Below, one piece after another: positions 11,282 to 21,231 of a DNA stretch of 23,396 bases. The notes below the pieces were generated by a model. The model was not told the DNA's origin. It saw nothing but the letters and a program-made list of their open reading frames with translations, and did not search any database. Origin of the DNA: Aureococcus anophagefferens (taxonomy: Eukaryota > Sar > Pelagophyceae > Pelagomonadales > Pelagomonadaceae); contig NW_008705584.1 in NCBI RefSeq assembly GCF_000186865.1, positions 213,738 to 237,133 on the forward strand, in the 5' to 3' direction. The position numbers and the translations under genes are program-made. Positions within the stretch are counted from its first letter, which is position 1; each line of letters starts with the position of its first letter.

Positions 11282-12999
11282 CTAGTTTCTGTACTGTGTT
11301 TTTATCGAAGCGATACTCACACTAGTTTGTACTGATTTGCCTTCTTCGCTACTTGAAACCTGCCAAAAACTGAGTGGTGTAATGAGATTCTCAATCTTAG
11401 AACGCACCACATGGATGGGATGTGATAAGTCTTTATTTTCATGCATTGCTGACTTGAAAGATTTGGTGTGTTGGCTTGGCAGCGGTGGTGGTGATGATGA
11501 CCTTGAAGGCTCCGGTCTAGGTTTCAATTGTCCCAAATCGGTGGATTTTGATTTAGTCCGTAATAATGCGTTATGATACAATACATTCTTATCAACAATG
11601 TTGGCTGACGTAGCCAGCTGCTGTGGTGTGTCTGAATTTCCTTCGTACTGTGAGCGTCGATTATGGCCTCCCCTGGTCTTCCCTGTATCTCGCCGTGATT
11701 GACCTGATGTCTTAGCGACGCCTCCGAGAGCACTCTCAACCTCGAAAGAATTGGTCCTCGTATTCCATCTCTTAGTCGAGGTGCTGAAAGCAGCAACTTC
11801 ATGCGCAATCTCTTTTCGGAGCTCTGTCAATGAGAGGCTCTCTCTTTCAAAGGAAAAATCGCAAGGCGGTGCAAGTGGATCGGCAATTGGAATTTTGGCA
11901 TAAGAAAGGTTCCTGAAATAGGAGTAGTCAAGAAGTCCTACTGCCGTGGCGCGTTTCGAGGCATTGAATAACAAAAGTCCTTCCAGCACGGTATTCGCAG
12001 GCAAGCCCGCTGAACCAAAAATGTTACCAAACGACACTTTCAGCTTCCCCTGAATGGAATCAAGAAACTTTCGCGCCTGTTTGTTTTTAACTCGTTCTAT
12101 TTCCTCCGCCCGTGGCGATCCAATTACATCAAAAATGAGTTGAAGCTGGTGAACAAAATTCTTTCCTGGGAAGAGGGGGCTCCGTCCAAGCAGCTCTGCG
12201 AGGATGCACCCGACCGACCACATGTCAACCTACCAAGTGCGATGTTGGGACTATCGATGGCTGATGTGCAAGCGCTTGGGCTCACTGCATTTGTGTAGCG
12301 ACCGTCGGGAGTCAGCATCAGCTCCGGTGGTCGGTACCTAGGTAATCTATGATTTTATCCGGATAATCGACTCAGTAGCCAAGACCATCGTGTGACAACA
12401 TGTTGAGTCATGGGACAGATATCAAAGCTGTCGTCCTTGCCACCTTTGAGGGCTGCCGACTGTTGCCGTGCTAGCCCGAAGTCTGTGATTCGCAGCTCAC
12501 AATTTCGTGTCACCAGGAGATTCCCGGGCTTCAGGTCACGGTGGATGATGCCCTGCGCGTGTATGTATATTACCCCGCGAACCAGCTGATACATAAAATA
12601 ACGATTATGTGCGTCTGTTAAAGTCTGTGGAGACTGAATAATGCGATGGAGGTCAGAATCCATCAAATCCATCACAATGTATAATTCATCATGATGTACA
12701 TCGCAAAATAAGTCGTGTATACTCACTATATTTGTGTGAGCACCCAGCAACCTCATACATCGAATTTCGCGGAGGACATGTTTCGAGTCAATACAATGTG
12801 CTGACATTGGTTTGATCCGTTTGATTGCGAGGCGCTTGGAAGATGTTGCATCCGTGCACGAGGCAACTACTCCGTAACTACCCCGACCTATTACCTTCAA
12901 GCCCTTGTATTGCGATTTCACTGCAAAAACTGAGCCCCCTACATTAAGGCCTATAAGACCCATGGTGAGTCGTCGAATGAAATTTAAGTTTCCGTCCAC
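11282..12999 (-). CDS. MAP kinase with non-canonical TQH activation motif
   Basis: This is a CMGC-family protein kinase of the MAPK group, the last tier of a phosphorylation cascade. I read three exons, complement(11282..12229, 12286..12337, 12386..12999), 537 aa, with GT-AG introns of 56 and 48 nt. Splicing restores [38 protein letters not shown]. Visible motifs are the glycine loop IGRGSYGVV, the lysine in AIKRI, HRDLKPGNLL, DFGLAR, and LFPGKNFVHQLQLI in the MAPK-specific region. The last is close to plant TDY-group and oomycete-type MAPKs. The activation loop reads MTQHVVTRW where TEY, TDY, TGY or TPY is expected, so the phospho-tyrosine is missing. After the kinase core (to about residue 370) comes a low-complexity Ser/Thr-rich tail. 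A second ATG at 12963 opens MGLIG and would allow myristoylation if used. The paralogue group is uncertain. Confidence 0.92.
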
Positions 13000-13500
13000 T
13001 TGGCCTTCGTATCTCCTACTAAGGCCTCCACTAGCCTGAAGCTAAAGGACGCAAGGTAAACTCCTCCCTCGAAGGGAGGCTGGGCTCAATTCAACTTAAG
13101 GTGCCAGAATGAACGCCGACGGACCGCGCTTGGATGGCGCAGCCACCTCAGCAGGGACGGAGGAGGGCCCGGGTAGGGCAGGGCAGGTGCTTCATTTGCG
13201 CCGAAGGAGGGTGGTGGGCGGGCTCAAAAAATAAGCCGCGCCACCCCGGGCCCCGGGGAAGCGGCGAGCTGGGAGAGGACCACCACAGCCAGCTATTACA
13301 TTTAGCTGGATGATGATAGGTGGTCTAAACTCACTAACTCGCTATGGGGCACTGGCAGCCGATATGACCTGCAGTCGTCTGGATAACAGGATGAAAACTG
13401 TAAACCTAGCTAGGTAAAATTCCTGGATAACATCCAGGACATCAAGGGGTTGTCGAGCGAAGATGAAATTTTTCTTACTATCCCTATCAACAATATCTGA
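13000..13500. promoter_or_regulatory. Divergent promoter region, MAP kinase / coiled-coil gene
   Basis: This stretch of about 500 bp separates the starts of two divergently transcribed genes, so it should contain both promoters; this is inferred from gene orientation alone. It is GC-rich in the middle (13120-13280) and includes a small hairpin (CCTCCCT-CGA-AGGGAGG, about 13063-13079). I could not identify a TATA box or a known initiator element. Confidence 0.45.
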
Positions 13501-14797
13501 ATGACTTACTCCCCGGTGCATGCACGGATACAGGTGAGCGTTGCGACTCTTCGATCTACGATGGAGTCTGCAGCTCCGGCAGTTTCGATCGGCAACTACA
13601 AGGGGGTGATGCTGTGTAATAGACCTTTTGTGGGCATGGTCGGCACGTCGAAGGGCTTAACAGCCTCGGCTAAACACGCATTTGTTTGCGGGAATGTTGG
13701 AGATAAGCTTGGAACTAATGTGCCTATTTCGTCCAAGGAAAAGCTAATCACAGCTGATCAGCGCCCAAAGAAAGAGACAGCGCTTCAACGACATCGAAAG
13801 TCAACAGCAGTGTTACAAACGCTAGTCGTAGATCGAAACTCGTATCCACACATAGGTGGCTTGCGGAACTCCAGGCGACTAAAGAACAACTAGAAAAACA
13901 GTATCTTGAGGTCTTAAGACAACCCCTATCATCGGGGTCGAACAGCGTCCCATCCCCACTGCCTCGCAAATATTCAAGTCATTCTCGAACATACAGGATG
14001 TTCAAATGAAAGAAGTTCGCCACCAGCGATTCATGCAGCGCGAAGCGAAGATGCGCGCCATTGTTCGTAAAGCGAAGCAGGACGAAGGCGTTGATATCAA
14101 CTCTCAGGGTAAATTCGACGCGCCTTGCATCTCCATGGAGGCCTCGGCCGCTCCCGACGCCAAGGGCGACGGAGGATCATCGACTATGGACATGTCTGAT
14201 AGGAAAACTCCAATTGTGCCTCGGCCTATGTGGGCACTGACCGAGGAACAAGCAGGCAAGGTAGTAGACTGCGCAGAGTTCACCGAAGCAGATAATCTCC
14301 TGGACTTTGCCAGCAATTTGGATTTTGACAAGTACATCAATGATTCTGAAGTCTCGGCATTGATTGAAAATGTGCGTGCTCGCATCACAGAGCTCGAAGC
14401 AACCCAGACAACCGAAGCAAAGCTTGAGCTGGAATCTTTGGACCACATAGTCGATAAATCCAAACTAAGGTTGACAGCCGAGAGCCTTGATGCAATTTCT
14501 GACCGACCCGAGGCGAATGGATCTAATCAAGAAGACGACTGTGTATCTGTGGCACGGACTGTCTTAGACTCGGATGCCGGCAAAAAAGTAGGCGCAATCC
14601 ACTCACATAAGTCGCTCACTGCTCTTGCCCAGCGCTCGAAAAATGCTGCCAAGGAGAGCGAGGTGGACGCTACTATCGACGAAGACGTCGTACCACAGCC
14701 GATTGTGGTCAAGCACACTGAAGACGCAGGAGCCCGATTAGAAGGCAAAAACTGTGTTTCCAATCTCCCGTATATGCACCGAAATCCTGCCGTGTGA
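13501..14797 (+). CDS. Conserved coiled-coil protein of unknown function
   Basis: I read three exons, join(13501..13799, 13856..13910, 13997..14797), 384 aa, with GT-AG introns of 56 and 86 nt. The joins give ALQRHRK-WLAELQATKEQLEKQYLE and YLE-DVQMKEVRHQRFMQREAK, continuous charged helices that none of the single frames gives. The N-terminal motif SIGNYKGVMLCNRPF looks strongly conserved. A second motif region, PMWALTEEQA followed by LLDFASNLDFDKYINDSEV, precedes another predicted coiled coil (ALIENVRARITELE). From memory such proteins occur in several protists, but I cannot name the family and assign no function. An ATG at 13561 (MESAAPAVSIG) is an alternative and perhaps likelier start. The C-terminal third is acidic and low in complexity. 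Confidence 0.85.
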
Positions 14798-15371
14798 ACT
14801 GATGTATATCTTAACAAAAGTGCTGATGCTCCAGTGATTGCATGAGGCCGGTCGGTTGATAACGCCCAGCGGTCACGTGGATTTTATTGATTTGGCCGAG
14901 GCGAAATGTATCCTGTAATATTTAGAGAGCGGGATCACAGGCGGAAGTGGCTCTTGGTGGCTTTAAGGAGATGTTTCAACAACAGCGCGGCTAGAAATGC
15001 CTGGGGGCTATCCCTGGAACCGTGGTTGTAGCGAGCTCCAAATAGCCCCCTCCCCCACCCACCCCGCGCCCCCCCCCACTCACACCACAGCAAAGGGTTT
15101 CTGAAGCCCGCCACGTAATCGACTTTGCAGAGCATATTCACCTAGCTGGGTCGCTACTATGGCAAGAGCCTTTATCCCGTATATCCCACCGGCTTCTTCC
15201 TCTACCCAGCTACCTCCCATCTAGCCTCCATTCTCTTCCCGTATCATCCTGATGCTCCTGTATTCTACATGCTACTCTACTTACCCAGACTTTTACCCAG
15301 GTACTGTAGTCCCTTGCATGTGGGAGATACAAATCTCTTCTTCTATTGTATTACACGCTACTAACGCGTCG
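14798..15371. other. Non-coding region upstream of PKA gene
   Basis: This is the 3' flank of the coiled-coil gene and the presumed promoter of the kinase gene. A C-rich block at 15046-15078 (runs of 5, 5, 3, 4 and 9 C) could form a G-quadruplex on the minus strand. An in-frame ATG at 15252 would extend the kinase by 40 residues, but the 15372 start gives a better N-terminus. I see no other gene. Confidence 0.5.
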
Positions 15372-16513
15372 ATGGGTGGCGGTGGCTCCAAAAATAATGA
15401 CAATGACAAATCGACAGAGTCCATGGCAATCCAATCCACGGAGAAGCAACCCGCCGAAGTCGATCCTGTTTACGAGGGACCGAAAATCACAGCCACGTCG
15501 ACGCAAGACTTCATTGTCACAACAACTCTTGGCAAGGGCTCATTTGGGCGTGTGAGACTAGCACGACACAAAGAGTCAAATACTCTCTGGGCGTTGAAGA
15601 TCTTAAAAAAAAAAGAGGTTATAAGCCATAATGCAATCGAGCACGTTTTCCGGGAGAAGAAAATTCTTCATGCGCTCTCGCATCCCTTTATTGTTAATAT
15701 GGCACTTGCGTTCCACGACACGTGCCCAACCCCGCGTCACTTGGGTTAAGCCAAGACTCGGACCGTGCCGCTCCTCGCAGGTGTTTTGTGTACATAGTGT
15801 TAGAGTTCGTGCAAGGGGGTCCTTTCGACACGAGATTGCGGGGTGAAGGACAACTAAAGGACAACGAATCAGCATTCTACACTGCTCAAATTGTCCTGAT
15901 ATTCGAATACATGCATGCGAAGTACTACCTGTACCGTGATCTCAAGCCAGATAATCTTATCCTTGATATGGCAGGTTATGTGAAGCTTGCTGACTTTGGG
16001 TTTGCAGTCTACTGTGAGACACAGACCAAGACACTTTGCGGGACACCAGACTACATGGCGCCTGAAATTATCGAGAAAGGTGGCTACGGGAAGGGAGTGG
16101 ATTGGTGGGCTCTTGGCATTGTCTTGTGTGAAATGCTGACAGGGAAAACGCCTTTTGTCGCCGATGATCCCATAGACACGTACAAGCTAATTCTAAAAAA
16201 TGCGCCAAAATGGCCTTCAGAACTCGAGGGCGTTGGGAAAGCTGCAGTGAAGAAGTTTTTGACAAAAAGTCCTCTTGAGCGCATGGGAAACACCAAACTG
16301 GGAGAAGACGAGTGTAAAAAACACAAATTCTATAAGTCCATCGAATGGGGCAGATTGCTATCACGGGACCTTCAGGCTCCATACGATCCTTTTGTTAATT
16401 TTGAGGATGATACGTCAAATTTTGATGAATATCCAGAATCCAAGGGCGACCCTGAACTTCCCGAGTACTCAAATGAGCACCCCGACCCCTTTGTTGATTT
16501 TGATGAATCTTAG
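15372..16513 (+). CDS. PKA-type AGC protein kinase catalytic subunit
   Basis: This is probably a cAMP-dependent protein kinase catalytic subunit, or a PKG-like relative, phosphorylating Ser/Thr near basic residues. I read two exons, join(15372..15721, 15781..16513), 360 aa, with a 59-nt GT-AG intron in phase 2. The join gives AFHD-TCFVYIVLEFVQGG. Motifs seen are the glycine loop LGKGSFGRV, ALKILKK, REKKIL, YRDLKPDNLIL, DFGFA, the activation segment TLCGTPDYMAPEI, and an AGC tail with NFDEYPE and a near-terminal hydrophobic FVDF. The start at 15372 yields MGGGGS, which fits an N-myristoylation signal and favours this ATG. Oddly, the segment that is GGEMFSHLR in mammalian PKA reads GGPFDTRLR, losing Glu127, which contacts the P-3 arginine, and the KPEN glutamate is Asp. 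No regulatory subunit gene lies in the window. Confidence 0.92.
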
Positions 16514-17100
16514 CACACCAGCAAGACAGAAAATCATGGGAGTTTATATAATTTTCGATAGTAGCAGCGATATTGCGGATGTTGTGCCGGCGGAATTTTG
16601 TCACATCTGGTAAAAACGGAGGCGCCTGGCGGCGACTCGCAGCTCCGGCTGAAGTGGCATTGTAGCCAGGGCTGCTGATTGTCAATTGTGGGGGTCCTAG
16701 TTCGCTCATAGGGAGCTCGGGGTACTAAGCTAGCCCTACTGCGCCCGGCCATTGGCGCGTGGTTGTAGCAAGGGCCCCCCAAACAACGCCTTCTAGTTTT
16801 GGGCCTGCCCAGGGCCCCGGCGCCCGAGTAAAGCCCCCATAGAGAGAAATACCCCAAACTAGGGTAATAAGGAACGCTGATGTCAACGTTACAGGGGAGT
16901 GCAGTCTCATCTCCATAGTGTGACGTCGCGATAGTGAGGAAGCAGGGTAATGTAAATTATGGGGATGATGGTGGATCAAGCTAGTACTATATTCAGATAG
17001 ACCCCTTTTTCAAGTTCACTATACTGAAAATGAGGAATTCCCTTCTCAGGTGCAGCCCCAGAATTCCCCTTAGCATAAGCCGTGGAGAAATAAAGTACGA

Positions 17101-17157
17101 GGGGAGAAAGGAGGGGCCTAACTAGAGATACTCTCATATTCCTTCAACTAGAGAAAA
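17101..17157 (+). repeat. R3 repeat, copy a
   Basis: This repeat of about 56 bp recurs at 23036-23091 with several substitutions and small indels. Shared landmarks in order are GGGGAGA, CCTAACTAG, GATACTCTCA and ACTAGAGAAAA. Its origin is unknown. Confidence 0.7.
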
Positions 17158-17480
17158 CTCATGTCGATCCTAACTATTCGATTTATTCCTGTTTGGCACC
17201 TGCCGTTGCAGCTGTGCGTTGCACGTGCGGGCTGTTGCGGGCACGCCCCGGTCCGTGGTGCTTGTGCGATACTTTCTGCTGCATTTCGTGTTGATTGGTG
17301 GTAATTTCACGCGGTAGTGCTGCCCGCAGACGGTGCTGAGCGGCGCGGCTATTCAAACTTGGCCTGCGGGTGGCGGTTGCAACATGGCACGATTGTTGCG
17401 AGACTCCACGAATGATCAGAGGTGTGCTCCTATGTCTAGTGGGCCTGCTGCCAGCGATTCGCCACGCATATATCATATAC

Positions 17481-17591
17481 GATGCGAGCCATTCGTTTTA
17501 AAGTTTGCATCTTCTTCAATATTGGCTTTGCGCTCAGAGCCATCAATATCCCAAAGTTCATCGAGCTCAGTGAAGTTTATTCCGCCAAGGG
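17481..17591 (-). pseudogene. Possible exon or gene remnant
   Basis: On the minus strand this 111-bp segment has one open frame with protein-like composition (LGGINFTELDELWDIDG, then ERKANIEEDANFKTNG). It lies between an ACTAG acceptor-like site and a GTATAT donor-like site. No upstream ATG is seen because an R1-arm fragment follows at 17672. A 77-nt intron could join it to a basic downstream frame that stops at 17183. I do not recognise the protein. It may be the remnant of a gene interrupted by the repeat. Confidence 0.3.
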
Positions 17592-17671
17592 CTAGTTTTG
17601 CTTATGGTGAGTGTCGCCCGCGTGTATCCTGGGTTTGATTGCGATTAACATGCGCCTGCTGCCACTAAGAA

Positions 17672-17768
17672 CGGCGGCTATCGCCCTCAGGACGCGAGTG
17701 TGGTTTTTAGTGCGCTTGGCGATAAGCCAGCTACCTAAGGGGCCTGCATTGCGCTCCTTGGGCTCCCC
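17672..17768 (+). repeat. Outer-arm fragment of the R1 element
   Basis: This segment aligns with the outer part of the left arm at 19326-19437: CGGCG, then TATCGCCCT, GACGCGAGTGTG, GTGCGCTTGGCGATAAGCC and CCTTGGGCT in the same order. It is more diverged than the two arms are from each other. It has the orientation of the left arm and ends about 6 bp before the stop codon of the gene at 17774-19318. Confidence 0.8.
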
Positions 17769-17773
17769 AGAGA

Positions 17774-19318
17774 TTACCTGCGGCGATCAACTTGCAAGGT
17801 GCGCCGCAGTGATTCTAGTGTGGAGCAGTGCTGTCTAGCGTGGTGATAAGCAACAAGAACAACTAGATCGGAAGCATTTTTTCCAGGGTCAACAGCAATG
17901 CAAAAGGGCCCACGGAAAGGAGAATAGCCAACCAACAGGGTCATGACACGGCTCGCATGGCAGAGCCCTGACGGAAATGAGCACTCTCCTGAAGGAACGC
18001 GGTAAGACAGCCCTTTGAGAACACGCAAAAGCGATCTAGATGCAGCAAGTCTTGTAGCACGATTGATCATTTCGAGCGGTGTAACGAGACCAGCACAACA
18101 ACCAGGCAAGCATTGCCAATCTATCATGGCTTTGATCTGACCAGGCGCTGATATGTTTGCGCTTGTAATTATGATGGCATTTACAGCTGCGCCACAGAAA
18201 AAGTTTACGTTGACGGCTATGTCAACACGGTTAGTTAGCTCTGCATTGTTGGGCCAGACTCGGAGGAACACAAAATTGTCGAAGCATTGGGTACCAATTT
18301 CACCATTACTCATACACATGCACGTTTGTGCAGCGACGTAGAACGACCTTAGCCCATACAATCGCGCTGCCTGGACAACAACATCCCGTAATCCACACAG
18401 AGGAGTTCCATTACAAAGGAAACAAGCACGTGCCCTGCTCAAGGTATTCGAATCTTGGTTGTCGTGATGATGTGCGGTGTTTACCATCCATCGCAATTGA
18501 GCTGGAACTCGAACATCTTTCGTAAGTGTCGCGCTGAATCCGAACTCACTCAGGGAAATCACTGAGACTGTCGCATCCTGTTGTGATGCTATGGATTCTG
18601 CAGGAATTGTAGGTACTACTGTGAAAAGGGCAGCCCTCGCGAAGCGGCGCCTATTCTCTTCACTCATTCGGAGTTTCGCCACACCAAATGCATATTCAAT
18701 TTTACTGGGCGATTCGACAGCCCTGAATTCAAGAAGTGGGTATGAATTTACGAGATTTAAAGCATGTGTACGGAAAGAGTACTGTCTGGAGTGGAGCACA
18801 AAGCTAGCGTCTTGAAGCAGTTGAATCCTTGCGTTGCCAGCCCACTGTAGGCGCGTAAACCTCACTGCTGTCTCTAAGACAGATTGATCCGATATCTCCA
18901 AGAGCCAGCGAGTCAGGGCGAGAGCGTACGACAACGCCGCGCGTGATACCTTTGCCCAGCTGTGTAGAGTGCGGTGCGAGTCCCAATCTGAACATTCGAA
19001 ACGAGTCGATGATAACGCATAAAGAATCAAAGAACGAAAGTCGACCATGCTATGCGATTAGCAACCCCATTCTAACAGATCACGCCACGAGAGTAAAGTT
19101 ATGCAGGAGGGCGAAATGAACCACCCTTCGACAGCTGTGATGAGCGCAACCGCTCCGGTACCGAGAAGCAACAGTAGTTCGCGAGCTTCCAAGTTGATCC
19201 GCAAAGGGACAACTTCATCAGGCTCTTGCTTTACATGTACTACTTAATCACTAGTAACAATATGTAGTGTAGGAAGGGCCGTCCCACGGGAATGCTGACG
19301 TCCGTTGATGACGATCAT
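17774..19318 (-). CDS. Unidentified protein
   Basis: I do not recognise this protein. I read three exons, complement(17774..19049, 19089..19239, 19288..19318), 485 aa, with GT-AG introns of 39 and 48 nt. The 424-aa open frame of exon 3 is well supported. The exon 2 frame (EPDEVVPLRINLEAREL) is clearly protein-like, and both splices restore frame. The product has hydrophobic stretches near residues 30-60 but no clear signal peptide, and a run of beta-rich, cysteine-containing segments later (CMCMSNGEIGTQCFDN, ITSANISAPGQ). Its start ATG coincides with the outermost base of the left arm of the 19318-21518 element, and an arm fragment sits just past its stop. It may therefore be truncated at one or both ends. 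AGGTAATC at the stop could be a splice donor to a further exon. Confidence 0.6.
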
Positions 19319-19628
19319 GATAAACCGGCGAATATCGCCCTTAGAACGCGAGTGTGATTAAGCACAATCAAAGTGCGCTTGGCGATAAGCCAGCTATCTA
19401 AGGAGCCTACATTCCGCTCAGGAGTCCTTGGGCTATGCTATCCTAACTCGGGACTATGCTATCCTCCCTATGCTGGGACGCTCATACTGGCCTATGCTGG
19501 CTATGCTAAGTCTGCCTTATACTGGCTATGCTCATGCTATACTATGCTGGTGCTTCATACTAGCATACTCGGATTCTAACACGGTATATATACTTTTTCT
19601 TTTCAGTATCCTTTGGTAAAGTTTGTGT
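19318..19628 (+). repeat. Left inverted arm (contains R1)
   Basis: Reverse-complementing 21232-21518 gives this sequence with few substitutions and three indels: 6 nt near 19420, about 14 nt near 19508 and 2 nt in a TATA run near 19587. The outer end begins TGATAAA then CGGCGAATATCGCC. The inner part has repeated CTATGCT/AGCATAG motifs, the 46-bp R1 core (19535-19580) and a T-rich inner end. Confidence 0.9.
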
Positions 19629-19673
19629 GCTATACTATGCTGGTGCTTCATACTAGCATACTCGGATTCTAAC
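19628..19673 (-). repeat. R1 core, extra copy inside the left arm boundary
   Basis: A second exact copy of the 46-bp R1 core lies immediately inside the left arm, in the same orientation as the arm's own core. The right arm lacks this extra copy. GC-rich cargo starts about 120 bp further in. Confidence 0.9.
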
Positions 19674-19789
19674 AGATCAAGCTGCCCGGGCCATGGCGCA
19701 AGTCACTAAAATCGAACATAAATTCGCAAAACTAGAGTGGTTACCACTCACTTATATCACACAGGCCTAATCTAGAGCGCATTAGAAGC

Positions 19790-20405
19790 AGCCCAAGAGC
19801 CAGCCCGTGCCGCAGCTCGCGCCGTCGTCGCTGCCCCCCGGGCGGCCCGACCATGGCGGGCCCGCTGCTCGTCTGGGAGTCCGGCGCGACGTTGTCCGTG
19901 CACGGCTTAACGGTGGCGCATTCCGGCTCCCGTCCCATCCAGTGTCGGTTGGCGGCGGCGACTTCAGGTCGTGCGCGAGCACGCTGGTTCGGCGCCCCCG
20001 GGCATCTCTGGGTTCGGACCCTCGAGGCCGCCGACTTCCGCGTTCGAGGGGGGCGCACGACCGTGCCGCGCTCCATGGAGGCGCGCTGGCTCGAGACTCT
20101 CCGCGGCGCCCGAATTGCTCGCCGCCGCGCGGCGGGCTTTCAGGGCAACCGCGTGCACGTCCGAGACCCACGGCGCCAGCCTCTGCGGCGTGGGCTACGC
20201 CGAGCCCAAGCAGACCTTCCCCGGCGACATCATCTGCCGTACCTACGCCTTCGCCGAAGAGCTGGCGCGCGCTGTCCAGTCCCGCGCGCCTCGCGCGGGC
20301 CTCGACTTAAAACACCGACGCATGTCCATCTACGGACGCACTCGTCAGACGCCGCCCCCCCGGGCCGACGGCAGGCCTTTTAGACAACGCCCTGGCCCCG
20401 CTTGA
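19790..20405 (+). pseudogene. GC-rich cargo with frameshifted coding remnant
   Basis: Within the element, the plus strand has a protein-like frame from 19853 (MAGPLLVWESGATLSVHGL) that loses this character near 20105. The next frame then takes over with APELLAAARRAFRA, GVGYAEPKQTFPGDIICR and TYAFAEELARAVQSRA. Joining across one frame change near LETLRG would give a single chain of about 150 residues. I do not recognise the protein. It is probably a captured, decayed gene piece; an unrecognised intron or a sequence error could also explain the break. Confidence 0.45.
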
Positions 20406-20504
20406 CCTCCCCCTCCGCTCAGTCGAATCAACTGTGCTTAAACAGTTCATGAGTCAACTTATAGACCATTGATCGATTGGACTCTCTGAGTAGTCATGAA
20501 CAGT

Positions 20505-21180
20505 GATTATGGTGGGCGCCAAAACACCCCCTGGCGACCCTCCCGCTGGACCCCAGCGCATCAGGGGTCCGTCCAACATGTCCTCTGGAGGACCAAAGCT
20601 GAAAAGCAGCCATCCATGCCGAAACTCGGCTGTGGACGGGCTGCCAAGCACGACGCGCGCCGCGGCTCAAACCTGGTCAACGACCCGAGAAACGCGCATT
20701 GGGGACACCCGCGACCGCTTCGAGACCCTCGCAGACACCCCTCGAGTGCCTCAGCCGCGTAGATCGTCCTCTGGGCCCGGCGCTGACCGCCACGACCACT
20801 CGGAGCGCTCGACGCGCACCGCCGGGGCTGCCACGCGCGCGCGCGTGATGATGGAGATAAAAACACGGCCGCGCGCGGGGAATCCCATCGCGACACTATA
20901 CCTTCGCGATTCCCCGCGCGCGGCCGAGTTTTTTTGGCACCAGGACCGACATATCGCCCCTCGACGCGTCGAAATGGCCCGGATCCAGAGGCCCCGTTCG
21001 CCCCGAAATCGTGCTCGTCTCTCGAGATCGAGAGCGGCGCGTCGAAGATCGCCCGCCGGCGCGGCGCGGGCTCGAAGGCTGCCGGGGCGCCCGGCGGACC
21101 GAGCCGCCGAACGCGGCCGTCAAAGTCGGGCGCTGCCCATCGGATCGGCTTCCCAGTGCACTGGAGCCCCTAGAGAACTT
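20505..21180. other. GC-rich cargo, second block
   Basis: A second GC-rich block with long overlapping frames on both strands and no recognised domain. It contains the strong hairpin at 20859-20933. I cannot support a gene here. Confidence 0.5.
20859..20933 (+). repeat. Long GC-rich hairpin
   Basis: The arms 20859-20884 and 20908-20933 pair over 25 of 26 positions with one A-A mismatch, around a 23-nt loop. The stem includes GGCCGCGCGCGGGGAATC. An A-run flanks the left side and a T-run the right, so the ends pair too. It could be a nested mobile element, a structured RNA or a cruciform. Confidence 0.85.
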
Positions 21181-21231
21181 TAGGCCTGTGTCAGCACCGC
21201 AATTTTCTATAGCGGCACTAGTGGGTTGACA

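Larger units (their letters stand above)
16514..17773. other. Non-coding and repeat region after PKA gene
   Basis: This stretch of about 1.26 kb lies between the convergent PKA and unidentified genes. It contains repeat R3 copy a (17101-17157), a short possible minus-strand exon (17481-17591) and a fragment of the R1 element's outer arm (17672-17768). The rest holds overlapping short frames on both strands, none convincing. Confidence 0.5.

Noticed and set aside
15252..15371. N-terminal extension of the PKA-type kinase from the ATG at 15252
   Set aside because: The extra 40 residues look non-coding, and the ATG at 15372 gives a fitting myristoylation signal.
20859..20940. Bacterial-type terminator (hairpin plus T-run)
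   Set aside because: The window is eukaryotic and the T-run pairs with an A-run at the stem base; kept as a hairpin only.
20503..21183. 226-codon plus-strand frame in the element cargo
   Set aside because: It reads through the long hairpin, is arginine-rich without domain signs and overlaps other long frames; stop-poor GC-rich DNA explains it.
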